From Nocardiopsis sp. CNT312 (lineage in GTDB: Bacteria > Actinomycetota > Actinomycetes > Streptosporangiales > Streptosporangiaceae), in contig NZ_AZXF01000015.1 in NCBI RefSeq assembly GCF_000515115.1, positions 1 through 64,000 on the forward strand: 64,000 nucleotides of DNA. Direction: 5' to 3'. The notes below the pieces were generated by a model, which saw only the letters and a list, made by a program, of their open reading frames with translations, was not told the DNA's origin and ran no database searches. The position numbers were made by a program, and so were the translations under genes. This document shows positions 9,432-19,298 of the stretch, piece by piece; position 1 is the stretch's first letter, and each line of letters opens with the position of its first letter.

Positions 9432-11816
9432 ATGAGCGTCCACGAGAGCACCCGAGAACCGGCCTCCACCTACCGCCTCCAGTTGCGGCCCGAGTTCGGC
9501 CTGGCCGACGCGGCGGCGCGGCTGGACCAGTTGAACCGCCTGGGTGCGGGCGCCGTCTACCTGTCCCCGATCCTGGCCGCCGTCCCCGGCTCACAACACG
9601 GCTACGACGTGGTCGACCCCACACGGGTCTCCCCGGCCCTGGGCGGCGACACCGCCCGCGAGGCCCTCGCCGTCAAGGCGCACGGCCTGGGCATGGGCGT
9701 GGTCGCCGACATCGTCCCCAACCACATGTGCGTCGCCGACCCGGCCGCCAACCCCTGGTGGTGGGACGTGCTCCGCCACGGCCGCGACTCCGCCTACGCA
9801 CGCTGCTTCGACATCGACTTCAGCGCCGGGCCCGTGCTGATCCCCGTGCTGGCCGACGACGGCGACGGCGGCCGCTCCGCGCTGGAGGACCTCACGATCG
9901 TCGACGGCCTGATCGCCTACCACGACAGGCGCTACCCCCTCGCCCCCGGCACCCACACCCCCGGCGAGGACGTCGCCGCCGTGCACCGGCGCCAGCACTA
10001 CCGGCTCGTCTCCTGGCGCCGCGGCGACAGTGAACTCACCTACCGCCGCTTCTTCGACGTCAGCGAACTCGCCGCCGTCCGGGTCGAGGAACCCGGCGTC
10101 TTCGACGCCTCCCACGCCGAGATCCTGCGCTGGGCCGCCCTGGGCCAGCTCGACGGCCTGCGCGTGGACCACGTGGACGGCCTCACCGACCCCGGCGGGT
10201 ACCTGCGCCGCCTCACCGAGCGCTTCGACGGGTGGGTGGTGGTCGAGAAGATCCTCGCCCCAGACGAGTCCCTGCCCGCCTCCTGGCCCGTGGACGGCAC
10301 CACCGGCTACGACGCCCTGCGCGAGGTGTGCGGCGTCTTCACCGACCCCGCAGGAGAGGACGCGCTCACCGCCCTGGCCGTCGAGGAGGGCGTGGACACC
10401 GACACCGACGCCATCGACGCCCGTGCCCGCCGCCAGGCCGCCACCGGCCTCCTGCGGGCCGAGGTGCGCCGCATCGCCGCCCTGCTGCCCGCCCAGCCCC
10501 CGGAGAACACCCCCCGCCCCTCCGGCATGGCCGTACGCCAGCGCGAGGACGCCGTCGCCGAACTCCTGTGCTCCTTCGACGTCTACCGCTCCTACCTCCC
10601 CGAGTCCGAGGACGCCTGGACCCGGGCCGTCCGCCGCGCCGCCGACCGCAGGCCCGACCTCGCCCACGACCTGCGCGCCATCGACCGGCGCGTACGCCGG
10701 GACCCCGGAGGCGAGGCCGCCCGCCGCATCCAGCAGACCAGCGGCATGGTGACCGCCATGGGCACCGAGAACACCGCCTTCTACCGCGGCACCCGCTTCA
10801 CCGCGCTCAACGAGGTCGGCGGCGACCCCGCCCTGTTCTCCGTCCCGCCCGAGGAGTTCCACCTGCGTGCCGCCCACCGCGAGGCCACCGCACCCCGCAC
10901 CATGACCGCGCTGTCCACCCACGACACCAAGCGCTCCGAGGACGTGCGGGCCCGGCTGGCCGCGCTCACCGAGATCGCCGACGACTTCACCGCCGCCGTG
11001 CGCCGCTGGACCCGGCGGTGCCCCCTCCCCGAGCCCTCCCTCAACCTCCTGGGCTGGCAGACCCTCGTCGGCGCCTGGCCCATCAGCGCCGAACGGCTGT
11101 CCGCCTACCTGCTCAAAGCCGCCAAGGAGGCCCGCCTTGGCACCTCCTGGACCGACCCCGACCCCGGGTTCGAGGACCGCGTCCGCCACTGGCCCGACCG
11201 GGTCCTGGGCGACCCCGCCCTGTACGGCGAGGTCGCCGCCCTCACCGACCGGGTCGAAGGCGCCGGGTGGAGCAACTCCCTGGGCCAGAAGGCCCTGCAG
11301 CTCCTCGGCCCCGGCGTCCCCGACGTCTACCAGGGCACCGAACTGTGGGACCTGTCCCTGGTCGACCCCGACAACCGCCGCCCCGTCGACTGGGACACCC
11401 GCGACGACCTCCTGAGCCGCGTCGAACGCGGCTGGTGCCCGCCCGTGGACGCCACCGGCGCCGCCAAACTCCACCTCGTCCGCGCCTGCCTGCACGCCCG
11501 CCGCGACCTGCGCCCCACCGGCTACCTTCCGCTCACCGCCGCCGGACCGGCCGCCGAGCACGCCGTGGCCTTCGCGCGCACCTCGAGGGGAGGGCGCTTC
11601 CCCGACCTGGCCGCCGTCGCCACCCGGCTGCCGCTGTCCTTGGCCGGGGCGGGCGGCTGGCGCGACACCCTGCTGCCGCTGCCCTCGGGCCCCGGCGTCT
11701 GGACCGACCGCCTCACCGGCCGCGCCGTCGCCCCCGTGCGCACCGACGGGTTCACCGCCGCGCCCCTGGCCGATCTGCTCGACCCCTACCCCGTCGCCGT
11801 CCTCGTCCGCGAGTAG
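9432..11816 (+). CDS. treY: Maltooligosyl trehalose synthase TreY
   Basis: A 794-residue GH13-family enzyme that turns the reducing-end glucose of maltooligosaccharides into a trehalose linkage, the first step of the TreY-TreZ trehalose pathway. It opens with STYRLQLRPEFGL, the usual TreY N terminus. Catalytic-site motifs include GLRVDHVDGL (about residue 240), VVVEKIL (about 270) and LSTHDTKRSEDVRARL (about 495). Length is normal for the family. ATG 9432 is preferred; GTG immediately upstream at 9429 is possible. Its usual partner treZ is not adjacent but at 45688, 34 kb away on the same strand. Confidence 0.96.
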   Translation: MSVHESTREPASTYRLQLRPEFGLADAAARLDQLNRLGAGAVYLSPILAAVPGSQHGYDVVDPTRVSPALGGDTAREALAVKAHGLGMGVVADIVPNHMCVADPAANPWWWDVLRHGRDSAYARCFDIDFSAGPVLIPVLADDGDGGRSALEDLTIVDGLIAYHDRRYPLAPGTHTPGEDVAAVHRRQHYRLVSWRRGDSELTYRRFFDVSELAAVRVEEPGVFDASHAEILRWAALGQLDGLRVDHVDGLTDPGGYLRRLTERFDGWVVVEKILAPDESLPASWPVDGTTGYDALREVCGVFTDPAGEDALTALAVEEGVDTDTDAIDARARRQAATGLLRAEVRRIAALLPAQPPENTPRPSGMAVRQREDAVAELLCSFDVYRSYLPESEDAWTRAVRRAADRRPDLAHDLRAIDRRVRRDPGGEAARRIQQTSGMVTAMGTENTAFYRGTRFTALNEVGGDPALFSVPPEEFHLRAAHREATAPRTMTALSTHDTKRSEDVRARLAALTEIADDFTAAVRRWTRRCPLPEPSLNLLGWQTLVGAWPISAERLSAYLLKAAKEARLGTSWTDPDPGFEDRVRHWPDRVLGDPALYGEVAALTDRVEGAGWSNSLGQKALQLLGPGVPDVYQGTELWDLSLVDPDNRRPVDWDTRDDLLSRVERGWCPPVDATGAAKLHLVRACLHARRDLRPTGYLPLTAAGPAAEHAVAFARTSRGGRFPDLAAVATRLPLSLAGAGGWRDTLLPLPSGPGVWTDRLTGRAVAPVRTDGFTAAPLADLLDPYPVAVLVRE

Positions 11817-11827
11817 GGGCCGGCCCC
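11816..11827 (+). terminator. Palindrome after treY
   Basis: GGGGCCGGCCCC starts right after the treY stop and is followed by TTGGTTTT. The stem can only be four pairs with a 4-nt loop, so this is a weak terminator candidate. Confidence 0.3.
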
Positions 11828-11902
11828 TTGGTTTTCGCGTGACCCGGGCCCGGGCATGGTGAGTCACACCGTGAACCGTCCCGAGCAGGGGAGATGAGGC
11901 CG

Positions 11903-12313
11903 GTGCCCGGCAGAAGCGAACTCCCGGCGACCCTCCAGCGGTCACCCAGGAAGGCCCGGGACACCTGGATCAAGGCCCACGACTCGGCCGTCGAACAGTA
12001 CGGGGAGGGCGAACGCGCACACCGCGTCGCGTTCGCGGCGGTCAAACACGAGTTCGAGAAGCACGGCGACCGTTGGGTGCCCAAGCAACGCAGCGGCCCC
12101 TCCGACGCCCAGGCCGAGAACCCGGACGCGGGACGTGGCCGCGACCTGCCGACCGCCGGCGGTGTCGACGCCAACGCCACGAAGGAACACCTCTACGAAC
12201 GGGCCAGGGATCTGGGGCTCCGGGGCCGCTCGTCCATGGGCAAGGACGAACTCGTGGAGGCCCTGCGCAAGGAGAGCGAGCGGCGCACCTCAGGCTCCGG
12301 AGGCGCGTCCTGA
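11903..12313 (+). CDS. ChaB-family protein with C-terminal SAP/Rho-N-like segment
   Basis: A 136-residue protein. Residues about 4-60 (ELPATLQRSPRKARDTWIKA to HGDRWVPK) match the ChaB fold, named for a proposed cation-transport regulator in E. coli but of unclear function in actinobacteria. Residues about 95-125 (KEHLYERARDLGLRGRSSMG followed by KDELVEALRK) resemble a short SAP or Rho N-terminal helix pair that often binds nucleic acid. I prefer GTG 11903 (protein begins MPGRSELPATLQ, the usual ChaB start) over ATG 11894, because the AGGGGAG site lies 9 nt before the GTG but only 1 nt before the ATG. The gene ends 14 nt before the F420 oxidoreductase and is probably co-transcribed with it. 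Confidence 0.82.
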   Translation: MPGRSELPATLQRSPRKARDTWIKAHDSAVEQYGEGERAHRVAFAAVKHEFEKHGDRWVPKQRSGPSDAQAENPDAGRGRDLPTAGGVDANATKEHLYERARDLGLRGRSSMGKDELVEALRKESERRTSGSGGAS

Positions 12314-12327
12314 GACGGGAGGCAGAG

Positions 12328-13296
12328 ATGAAGGTCGGCTACAAGCTCTTCGCGGAAGGGTACGGGCCCCGCGAGATCGTCGACCAGGCGATCCGCGCCG
12401 AGCAGGCGGGGTTCGACTTCGTCGAGGTCAGCGACCACTTCCACCCGTGGCTCTTCGACCACGGCCACTCCGGCTTCGTGTGGTCGATGCTCGCCGCCAT
12501 GGCCGAGCGCACCGACACCGTCGGACTCGCCACCGGTGTGACCTGCCCGATCATGCGCGTGCACCCGGCGATCGTCGCGCAGGCCGCCGCGACCACGGCC
12601 CTCCTCTCCGAGGGGCGCTTCAGCCTCGGAGTGGGATCCGGCGAGCGGCTGAACGAACACGTGGTCGGCCAGGGATGGCCGAGCATCGCCACGCGCCACG
12701 AGATGCTGCGGGAGGCGATCGAGATCATCCGCCTCCTCTGGTCCGGCGGATACCACTCCTACCGGGGAAGGCACCTGGTACTGGAGGACGCCCGGGTGTT
12801 CGATCTCCCCGACGAGCCGCCGCCGATCCTGGTGGCCGCGGGCGGCCCCCGCGCCGCCGCGCTGGCCGCCGAACTCGGCGACGGCCTCTTCTGCACGGAA
12901 CCCGAGCGCGAGTTCACCAGGGTGTACGAGGACGGCGGCGGCACCGGACCGCGCTACGCCGAAGTGCCCCTGGCCTGGGCCGACAGCGAGCAGGGCGCTC
13001 TGGAGTCGGCCCGTGCGATGTTCCGTTTCGGGGCCACCGGATGGAAGGTGCAGGCCGAACTGCCCAACCCCGTGAACTTCGAGGCCGCCACCGCCTTCGT
13101 GGGAGAGGAGGAGATGGCCGGCACCTTCGGTCACGGGCCCGACCCCGACCGCCACCTGGAGGCCGCCTCCCGGTTCGTCGACGCCGGCTTCGACCACCTG
13201 TGCCTGATCAACGCCGGTCCCGACCCGCAGGGGTTCTTCGCGTTCTTCGAGACCGAACTCGCCGAGCCCCTGCGGCGGATGGGCGCGCGCGTCTGA
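12328..13296 (+). CDS. F420-dependent LLM-class oxidoreductase (glucose-6-phosphate dehydrogenase-like)
   Basis: A 322-residue luciferase-like TIM-barrel enzyme. Typical motifs are KVGYKLFAEGYGPREIVDQA at the N terminus, EVSDHFHPW, TGVTCPIMRVHPAIVAQAAA, FSLGVGSGERLNEHVVG, and PILVAAGGPRAAALA, which fit the F420-dependent glucose-6-phosphate dehydrogenase-related subfamily (TIGR03557-like). Such enzymes move hydride between an organic substrate and coenzyme F420. The substrate cannot be fixed from sequence. ATG 12328 follows a GGGAGGCAGAG site, 14 nt after the ChaB-like gene. Confidence 0.87.
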   Translation: MKVGYKLFAEGYGPREIVDQAIRAEQAGFDFVEVSDHFHPWLFDHGHSGFVWSMLAAMAERTDTVGLATGVTCPIMRVHPAIVAQAAATTALLSEGRFSLGVGSGERLNEHVVGQGWPSIATRHEMLREAIEIIRLLWSGGYHSYRGRHLVLEDARVFDLPDEPPPILVAAGGPRAAALAAELGDGLFCTEPEREFTRVYEDGGGTGPRYAEVPLAWADSEQGALESARAMFRFGATGWKVQAELPNPVNFEAATAFVGEEEMAGTFGHGPDPDRHLEAASRFVDAGFDHLCLINAGPDPQGFFAFFETELAEPLRRMGARV

Positions 13297-13317
13297 CGTC
13301 GGGCCGTGCACGCGAAC

Positions 13318-13344
13318 GGGGCCCGCACGAACCGTGCGGACCCC
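13318..13344. terminator. Hairpin between convergent oxidoreductase and lyase genes
   Basis: Arms 13318-13329 and 13333-13344 pair at 11 of 12 positions around an AAC loop, in the short space between two convergent genes. A likely two-way terminator without a T-run. Confidence 0.6.
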
Positions 13345-13362
13345 GCTCCGATCTGCCCCGGA

Positions 13363-15041
13363 TCAGACCCGGTTGCCACCGATGGTCACCACGAGCCGGC
13401 CGTCACCGGTGAAGTACCAGTCCAGCCCGCCTCCGTAGGACGAGCAGCGCGACCCGTTCGACCCGTTCCAGAACTGGTTCGAGCCGTCGGCGTCACCGTA
13501 GTACCGGTCGGTGGAGCCGCCGTCGCAGGAGGTGTTGTCCCGGAAGTAGGACGACCCGCCGTCGAAGTTGAAGTTGCGCACCTCGTTGCCGAGGCTGACG
13601 TTGCCCGTCACCATCATCGGCCCCGGGTTGCGGTTGTAGGTGAACCCGTGCTTGCCGTTGCCGTAGGCCACGTTGTTCCTGATGACGTGCCGGACCGAGA
13701 TGTCCTCGTCGCCGAGCTTGAGCCCGTTGCGGTCACCGCTGGCGTTCTGCGTCCCGTCGCTGAGCGTGCCGTTGCCGTAGGCCAGTGAGTCCTCGATGGT
13801 CACCGCGCCGATCGCACCGGTCTCGGTCTTGGTGTACAGGTCCCAGCCGTCGTCGATGTTGTGGTGGGCCACCGTGTTCCGGAAGACGTTGCCCTCACCG
13901 GAGGTCAGCTTCGCCGCGAACCCGTCCGCGTCCTCGCCGTCGGAGTCGGCGTTGTCGTGCGAGACCGAGGACACCACCAGGTTGTGCGCGGGCCACTGGC
14001 TGCGCGGGGTGCTGGAGGAGGCGCGGGAGATCTGCAGCCCGGTGTCGTGGTTGAAGCGGGTGGTGGTGCCCTCCACGATGTTGTGGCTGCCGCCGATGGC
14101 GATGCCGTTGTCCCCGGCGTGCTCCACGACCAGGCCGCGCAGGTGCCAGTAGGAGACGTTCAGCGACAGGCCCCGGTTGGAGGAGTTCTCGCTCTGCGCG
14201 GAGAAGTTCAGCACCGGCGTCTCACCCGGGTAGGCCGATAGCAGCGTGCGGCCGCTGGAGCTGCCGCCGTTGCCGTCGATGGCGACCGTCTGGGACAGGC
14301 GGTAGGTGCCGCCGCGCAGGTAGATGGTGCCGCCGGGGTCGACACGGTCGATCGCGGAGGTGAGCGTGGTCGGGTTCGACGCGGTCCCCGAGGCGCCGCT
14401 GCTGCCGCCGGGCGCGGCGTGGATCGCCGAGCCGTCCGGCGGATCGGTCGGCTCGGGCGGGTCCGTGGGATCGGGCGTACCGCCGTCGACCTCGATGAGG
14501 TCCCAGATCTGGCTGGCGCCGCCGTGCGGGTCCCACTGGGAGAGGCGGTCGCCCTGGCGGGTGCTCCAGGCCCACACCTCCAGCGCCATGCCGCTGTGGC
14601 GGTTGACGAACTGCACCCCGCCCGCGCGGTCGACGGGCATCCACTGCTGGTTGGCGCCGCCCAGGTCGTCGTACTGGCGGATCTCGGCGCCGCCCTGGGT
14701 GTTCCACTCCCACACGTCGACGGCCTTGCCGCTGCCCCGGTTGACGATGCGGTAGTAGCCCTCCCCGGAGGGCACGAAGCGGAACTGCTGGGCGGCGCTG
14801 CCGTTGCGCTCCCACTGCACGAGCTCGGTGCCGTTGGCGGTGGAGCCGTCGGGGACGTCGGCGACCAGGCCGCTGCGGTGGTTCTGGAGCAGGTAGTAGG
14901 CGTCGGTGTCGATCTGCACGGCCTGGGCGGGGGAGGCCGTGAGGGTGGTCAGGGCCAGAGTGGTGGCCAGGGCCGCGAGTACGGCCAGGGCCCGGCGGGC
15001 GGTGCCGGGTCCGGGCCGCGTGCGGGGGGTCGAAGGCGCAC
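13363..15041 (-). CDS. Secreted RICIN-lectin plus PL9-like pectate lyase (start frame-shifted)
   Basis: The mature protein of about 515 residues has a signal peptide (ALAVLAALATTLALTTLTAS ending PAQA), a ricin-type beta-trefoil carbohydrate-binding domain with repeated QW motifs (AAQQFRF, NQQWMPV, ASQIWDL), a Pro/Asp/Glu linker, and a right-handed beta-helix domain. The helix contains ADGFAAKLTSGEGNVF, NIDDGWDLYTKTETGA, DRNGLKLGDEDI and NVAYGNGKHGFTYNRNPGP, the pattern of PL9 pectate or rhamnogalacturonan-degrading lyases. It should act outside the cell on pectin. The only well-placed start, GTG 15041 with GAGGAG at 15047-15052, is one base out of frame with the signal peptide. Adding one base to the G6 run at 15024-15029 joins them into a clean signal peptide. 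A frame-consistent GTG at 15198 has no ribosome-binding site. Confidence 0.85.
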
Positions 15042-15212
15042 GGTGGCTCCTCGGGAGGGTGCGGCCCCCGGGCGGTAGCGGGTCCCGCCCGGGGATCTGG
15101 GGGGTTGGCGGGGCGCACCCGGACGGGCGCGCGCCGTGAACGTAACACGGCTCACACTCGATGACATCCGGGTAACCACCGGGCCACGAACACGACACGG
15201 TAAGGAAGCGCC

Positions 15213-16339
15213 ATGACCCAGAACCCCGAAGGGGCCCGCTTCTACGCGACCTCCTCCACCACCGTCCTCAATGATCTGCTCGCCGACACCGCCACCCGCC
15301 TCGGCGGCCGGCTCCTCGCCCGTACCGCCGCCACCGACACCCGCCGCCGACGGCTCCTCCACCGCATGTACGAGGCCGAGGACCACCGTGAGGCCACCGA
15401 CCCCGACGACCGCGACGCGCTCACCGCCCGAGTCAGGGAGTGGAAGGCCCAGACCGCGATGCTCCCGCGACCGGCGGGGGAGGACAGCACCGACGCGTCA
15501 CCACGCGAGGTCTGCGACCGGGACGTCGCCCCGTTCCTCTTCCGGGGCCGCCACCCCTCCGACCGGCCCGTCCTCGTCCTGCTCGGCGCCCAACCAGCGG
15601 CCGGCAAGACCAGGGCCCAGACCGCCCTCACCCGGACCCACCCCGACCTGGCCCCCCTCAGCGGCGACACCCTGCGCCGCTTCGACCCCCGCTACGACAC
15701 CCTCATGGACCACGACCCCCTGGCCATGCCCAACGCCACCGCGCCGACCACCCTGCGCACCGCCCGCGCGTTCGCCGCCGCCGGATACCGCGTCCACCTG
15801 GTCGCCCTCGCCGTGAACGAACGCGTCAGCCGCCTGGACTCGGTCAACCGCTACCTCGCCCCCGGCCCGGCCAACCGGTGGACCCCCGCCACCGCCCACG
15901 ACCTCGGCTACCGCATGACCCCGCACACCGTTCGCGAAGCCCAGAACAGCCCGCACGTCCACCGCGTCACCGTCACCGACCGCTCCGGCCGGGAACTGCC
16001 CACCGGCGACGGCCGGAGCGCCGCCGACACCCTCCTCGCCCACCGGGAGGCCCCCTGGACCCGGACCAGGCGCGGGCCTGGCCCTCCCGCCGCGACGACT
16101 GCACCGCCGCCCTGGCCCGGCGCGGCGAACTCGGTGCGACCACGCTGCCGACCCTGGAGCGGCTGCATACCGACGCCGACACCGTCGCCGCCCAGGCCCG
16201 CCTCAACCCCGAGGAGGCCCGGCGGGACCGGTCCCGTCAACGCGCCCACCGCCGCCTCCTGGATTCGGCCGCGGGTGGGGCGGTTCCCACCCAGGCCGTG
16301 GAACGGGGCGCTACCCCTCTTCGGACCCAGGGTTCCTGA
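15213..16339 (+). pseudogene. Zeta-toxin-like P-loop kinase, split by a one-base frameshift
   Basis: The first 279 codons encode a kinase-like domain with Walker A LLGAQPAAGKTRAQT (about residue 129), a conserved LSGDTLRRFDPRY segment (about 149), HLVALAVNERVSRLDSVNRY, and a following helical region. This is the pattern of zeta toxins, which phosphorylate UDP-sugar precursors of peptidoglycan or related substrates. At a C5 run (16051-16055) the frame fails: the original frame becomes Pro/Arg-rich and runs to 16556, while the adjacent frame continues sensibly as LDPDQARAWPSRRDDCTAAL to a stop at 16339. One extra C would restore about 375 residues. No epsilon antitoxin gene is adjacent. It may be a decayed toxin or a sequencing error. 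Confidence 0.7.
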
Positions 16340-16453
16340 GGGATTCGAGCACCTGCGGGGAGTTCTCCAGCCTTACTCGCGACGGGAGGTCCGGGACGCG
16401 GTACACCGACTTCCGGTGCGGTCACCGGATCCGAGCCCGGCCGGCGGGGACGG

Positions 16454-19216
16454 TCAGCGGACGGAAACCGCCCTGGCGGGTTCCCCGCTGACTCCCTCGG
16501 ACCGTCCGGCCACCGTGAACCGCCACACCCCCGATCCGACCGTGTGGACCGCGTAGCCCCCGCGCTCCTCCGCGAACGCCGCCCCGGGGGAGGCCGCCAC
16601 CCGTTCCACGCCGTGGCCGAGGAGGGGGACGTGGACCTCACCCGTGGCGTTGGGCGGGACCACCACCTCCATGGACAGGCCGCCCCCACCGTCGCGGCGC
16701 CAACTCGACGCCACTTCGCCCCGTACCGTCGAGGTACGGGCCTCAGCGTGGTCCAGGCCCTCGGGCGGGTGGGGCTTGAAGCGCACCGCGGAGTAGCCCG
16801 GCCCGGCCGGGGTGATCCCGGCCAGGTCGGCGTACAGCCAGTGGCCGATCGAGCCGAAGAAGTGGTGGTTCAGCGATCGGGTCCCGGCGTGCCAGTGCTC
16901 CTGGAGGGACGTGTTGCCGAGCTCGATCCAGTACCCCCAGCCGGGCTCCTCGGTCTGGGTGGCCACCGCGTAGGCCACGTCGGTCCGGCCGTGGTGGGAC
17001 AGCACGGGGAGCAGGTAGCGGGCGCCCACCACCCCGGTGTTCAACCGGTCGCCGCGGCCCCGGATGTCGGCGACGAGGCGGTCCACGACCGCGTCGACGT
17101 GTTCTTCGGGCACCAGGCCGAAGGCCAACGGCAGGATGTTGGACGTCTGCCGGTACTCCTCGACCCCGGGTGTGCGGTACAGGCCCGCCTCCCCGTCGAG
17201 GAACGCGCGGTTGAAGTCCGCCCCGATCCGTTCGGCGCGGGACCGGTAGAGGTCCTCGTCGTCGGCTCGGCCGAGGACCCGGGCGATCCGGCTCAACTGC
17301 GTGGCCATGAGGTGGACGTGCGCCGTCGCGCTCAGCACCGGCCCTTCCGGCGGCTCTCCACCGGGAGGCAGCCAGTCGCCCAGACCGTAGGGGAAGAGAC
17401 CGGACGCGTCCGCGCGGGACTCCACCCACGAGAAGTGCAGCCGCATGGCGTCGTAGCAGTCCTCCAGGACCCGCACGTCGCCTTCCGTCTCGTACAGGTT
17501 GAGGGCGAGCACGAACAGGGCGATGTCCCATTCGGGGGTGGGGCCGTGGACGGCGGTCCACCCGGGGGCGCCCTCATAGCTCCAGCCGGGGGTGGGAACG
17601 ATCGTGGGCAGCTCCCCCGAGGGCAGTTGGGCGTCCAGGATGTCGTTCAGGTACTTGCGGTGGAACCGGCTCATGGCGAACTCATAGCTCACGGTCGTGG
17701 CCGTGAGCTGTGCGTCGCCCGTCCACCCGGCCTTCTCGTAGACGGGAGTGTCGGTGGGGATGTGCTGGTGGTTGTTGAGCAGGGCCCGGCGGGTGTTGCC
17801 GCGGATGGTGTCGAGCAGCTCCGAACCGCTGTGGAAGTGCCCGATGGAGGCGAAGTCGTTGTGCGTCCGCCTGCCCTGGAGGGTGCCGGCAGCGGGAGGC
17901 GAGGGCAGCCCGCGCACCTCGACGAACCGGAACCCCTTGTAGGTGTAGGAGGGCTCCCAGGTCTGCGGCCCCCCGGCACCGCCGAGGGTGTAGACGTCGG
18001 TCTGGGGCCGGGAGACGGTGTGGAAGTCGCCGTACTCGGGGATCGAGACGAGGCCGCCGTCGAGCCGCTCCCCGTAGTGCAGGGAGATCTCGGTGCCCGC
18101 CTCGCCCGCCACGGTCAGGCGGGCCCAGCCGGCGATCTGGACGCCGAGGTCGAACACGTACACACCGGGCTCGGGCTCGGTGACCGCCACGGGGTCGATG
18201 GTCTCGGTGACCCGGATCGGCTCGTGCGGCCGCACCCGCAGCCCGCCCTCGGGGCCCCGGGTCGCCTTGGCCCTGTCCCAGGCCGCCGCACCGCCGTAGC
18301 CGGGGGCGCTCCAACCGGACTGCTCCCTGCGGGCGTCGTAGACCTCTCCGATGAACACCTCGTCGTGACGGGTGGGGCCCTCCGAGGACGTGGACCAGTC
18401 CCCGCCGGAGGCGACGGTACTCGTGGTTCCGTCGGGGTGGGTGATGACCAGCAGGGCCCGCATCTCGGGGTCGGACCACCAAGGCGCGGTGTTCCAGTTC
18501 CAGGCGTTGTCGGTTCTGATGCCGTAGAAGCCGCGGCCGAGTTCCACGCCGATGGCGTTGGCCCCTTCGTCCACCAGGTCGGTGACGTCGTGGACCACGT
18601 AGAGGACGGTGCTGCGGTAGTCGGTCTGGCCGGGGTCCAGCACCGCGTTGCCCACACGCCGCCCGTTGATGTGCGCGACCGAGTAGCCCAGCCCGCTCAG
18701 GTACAGGCGCGCCCGCTCCACGGGGCCGCCGGAGTCGAATTCGCACCGGAACCGTGGCGCGGCCGTGTGGTCGGCGTGCGGGTCCCCCGGGCTGGCGGGG
18801 CCGCCGATCCACGCGGCGCCCCGCCAGTCGGCCTCGTCGAACAGGGCCGTCTCCCACCAGGAGGGGGAGCTCCACGCGGTCCATGTGCCGTCGGCGAGCC
18901 GGACACGCACACGCCAGTGGTAGCGGGTGGCCGACTCCAGGGCGGGTCCGGAGTAGGGCAGGTGCGCGCAGGAGCCGGATTCGACGGCGCCCGAATCCCA
19001 CAGGTCGGCCTCGTCGGCGAGCAGCGCGGCCCGCGAGCCGGCCACCTGGATCCGGTAGCCGCTCTGGCGCACACCGCGTCCCACCGGTGCCAGCCGCCAC
19101 GACAGGCGCGGTCGCGCGACGTCGATGCCCAGGGGGGCGGGGGCGTCCTCCACCCTCAGGTCGATGGGTGCTGTGTCGGTCGGGGGCGCGGCCTGGGGAG
19201 AGCTCATCGGAGCCAC
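16454..19216 (-). CDS. GH78 alpha-L-rhamnosidase
   Basis: A 920-residue protein without a signal peptide, so probably cytoplasmic. Order: N-terminal beta-sandwich (PRLSWRLAPVGRGVRQSGYR), rhamnosidase N domain (RARLYLSGLGYSVAHINGRR; NWNTAPWWSDPEMRALL), jelly-roll domain (TWEPSYTYKGFRFVEVRG), then the (alpha/alpha)6 catalytic barrel with DTPVYEKAGWTGDAQ (about residue 525), GDWLPPGG, and ELGNTSLQEHWHAGTRSLNH, and a C-terminal beta domain. It removes terminal L-rhamnose from oligosaccharides, fitting the nearby pectin lyase and sugar importer. GTG 19216 is chosen because AGAGGA lies 6 nt ahead; ATG 19207 is three codons inside. A long opposite-strand open frame here is a composition artefact. 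Confidence 0.93.
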   Translation of the reverse strand: MAPMSSPQAAPPTDTAPIDLRVEDAPAPLGIDVARPRLSWRLAPVGRGVRQSGYRIQVAGSRAALLADEADLWDSGAVESGSCAHLPYSGPALESATRYHWRVRVRLADGTWTAWSSPSWWETALFDEADWRGAAWIGGPASPGDPHADHTAAPRFRCEFDSGGPVERARLYLSGLGYSVAHINGRRVGNAVLDPGQTDYRSTVLYVVHDVTDLVDEGANAIGVELGRGFYGIRTDNAWNWNTAPWWSDPEMRALLVITHPDGTTSTVASGGDWSTSSEGPTRHDEVFIGEVYDARREQSGWSAPGYGGAAAWDRAKATRGPEGGLRVRPHEPIRVTETIDPVAVTEPEPGVYVFDLGVQIAGWARLTVAGEAGTEISLHYGERLDGGLVSIPEYGDFHTVSRPQTDVYTLGGAGGPQTWEPSYTYKGFRFVEVRGLPSPPAAGTLQGRRTHNDFASIGHFHSGSELLDTIRGNTRRALLNNHQHIPTDTPVYEKAGWTGDAQLTATTVSYEFAMSRFHRKYLNDILDAQLPSGELPTIVPTPGWSYEGAPGWTAVHGPTPEWDIALFVLALNLYETEGDVRVLEDCYDAMRLHFSWVESRADASGLFPYGLGDWLPPGGEPPEGPVLSATAHVHLMATQLSRIARVLGRADDEDLYRSRAERIGADFNRAFLDGEAGLYRTPGVEEYRQTSNILPLAFGLVPEEHVDAVVDRLVADIRGRGDRLNTGVVGARYLLPVLSHHGRTDVAYAVATQTEEPGWGYWIELGNTSLQEHWHAGTRSLNHHFFGSIGHWLYADLAGITPAGPGYSAVRFKPHPPEGLDHAEARTSTVRGEVASSWRRDGGGGLSMEVVVPPNATGEVHVPLLGHGVERVAASPGAAFAEERGGYAVHTVGSGVWRFTVAGRSEGVSGEPARAVSVR

Positions 19217-19253
19217 GGGTAGTCCTCTTCGGTGCGGGGTCGGTGCGGCGGGG

Positions 19254-19285
19254 CCCACCGGGGCGGCCGGAGCCGCCCCGGTGGG
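19254..19285 (-). terminator. Strong intercistronic hairpin between binding-protein and rhamnosidase genes
   Basis: A perfect 14-bp stem (19254-19267 with 19272-19285) and a 4-nt loop lies between the substrate-binding protein stop and the rhamnosidase start. Such hairpins commonly raise the level of the binding protein by protecting its mRNA end and partly stopping read-through. Confidence 0.75.
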
Positions 19286-19298
19286 GGACGCCGCGGGG

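Noticed and set aside
15131..15212. An epsilon-type antitoxin upstream of the zeta-like gene
   Set aside because: No small open frame with a ribosome-binding site was found in the space before the gene.
16544..19222. A long open frame on the plus strand opposite the rhamnosidase
   Set aside because: It is composed of Gly/Val/Arg-rich, low-information residues and mirrors a well-supported GH78 gene; high G+C creates such opposite-strand open frames.
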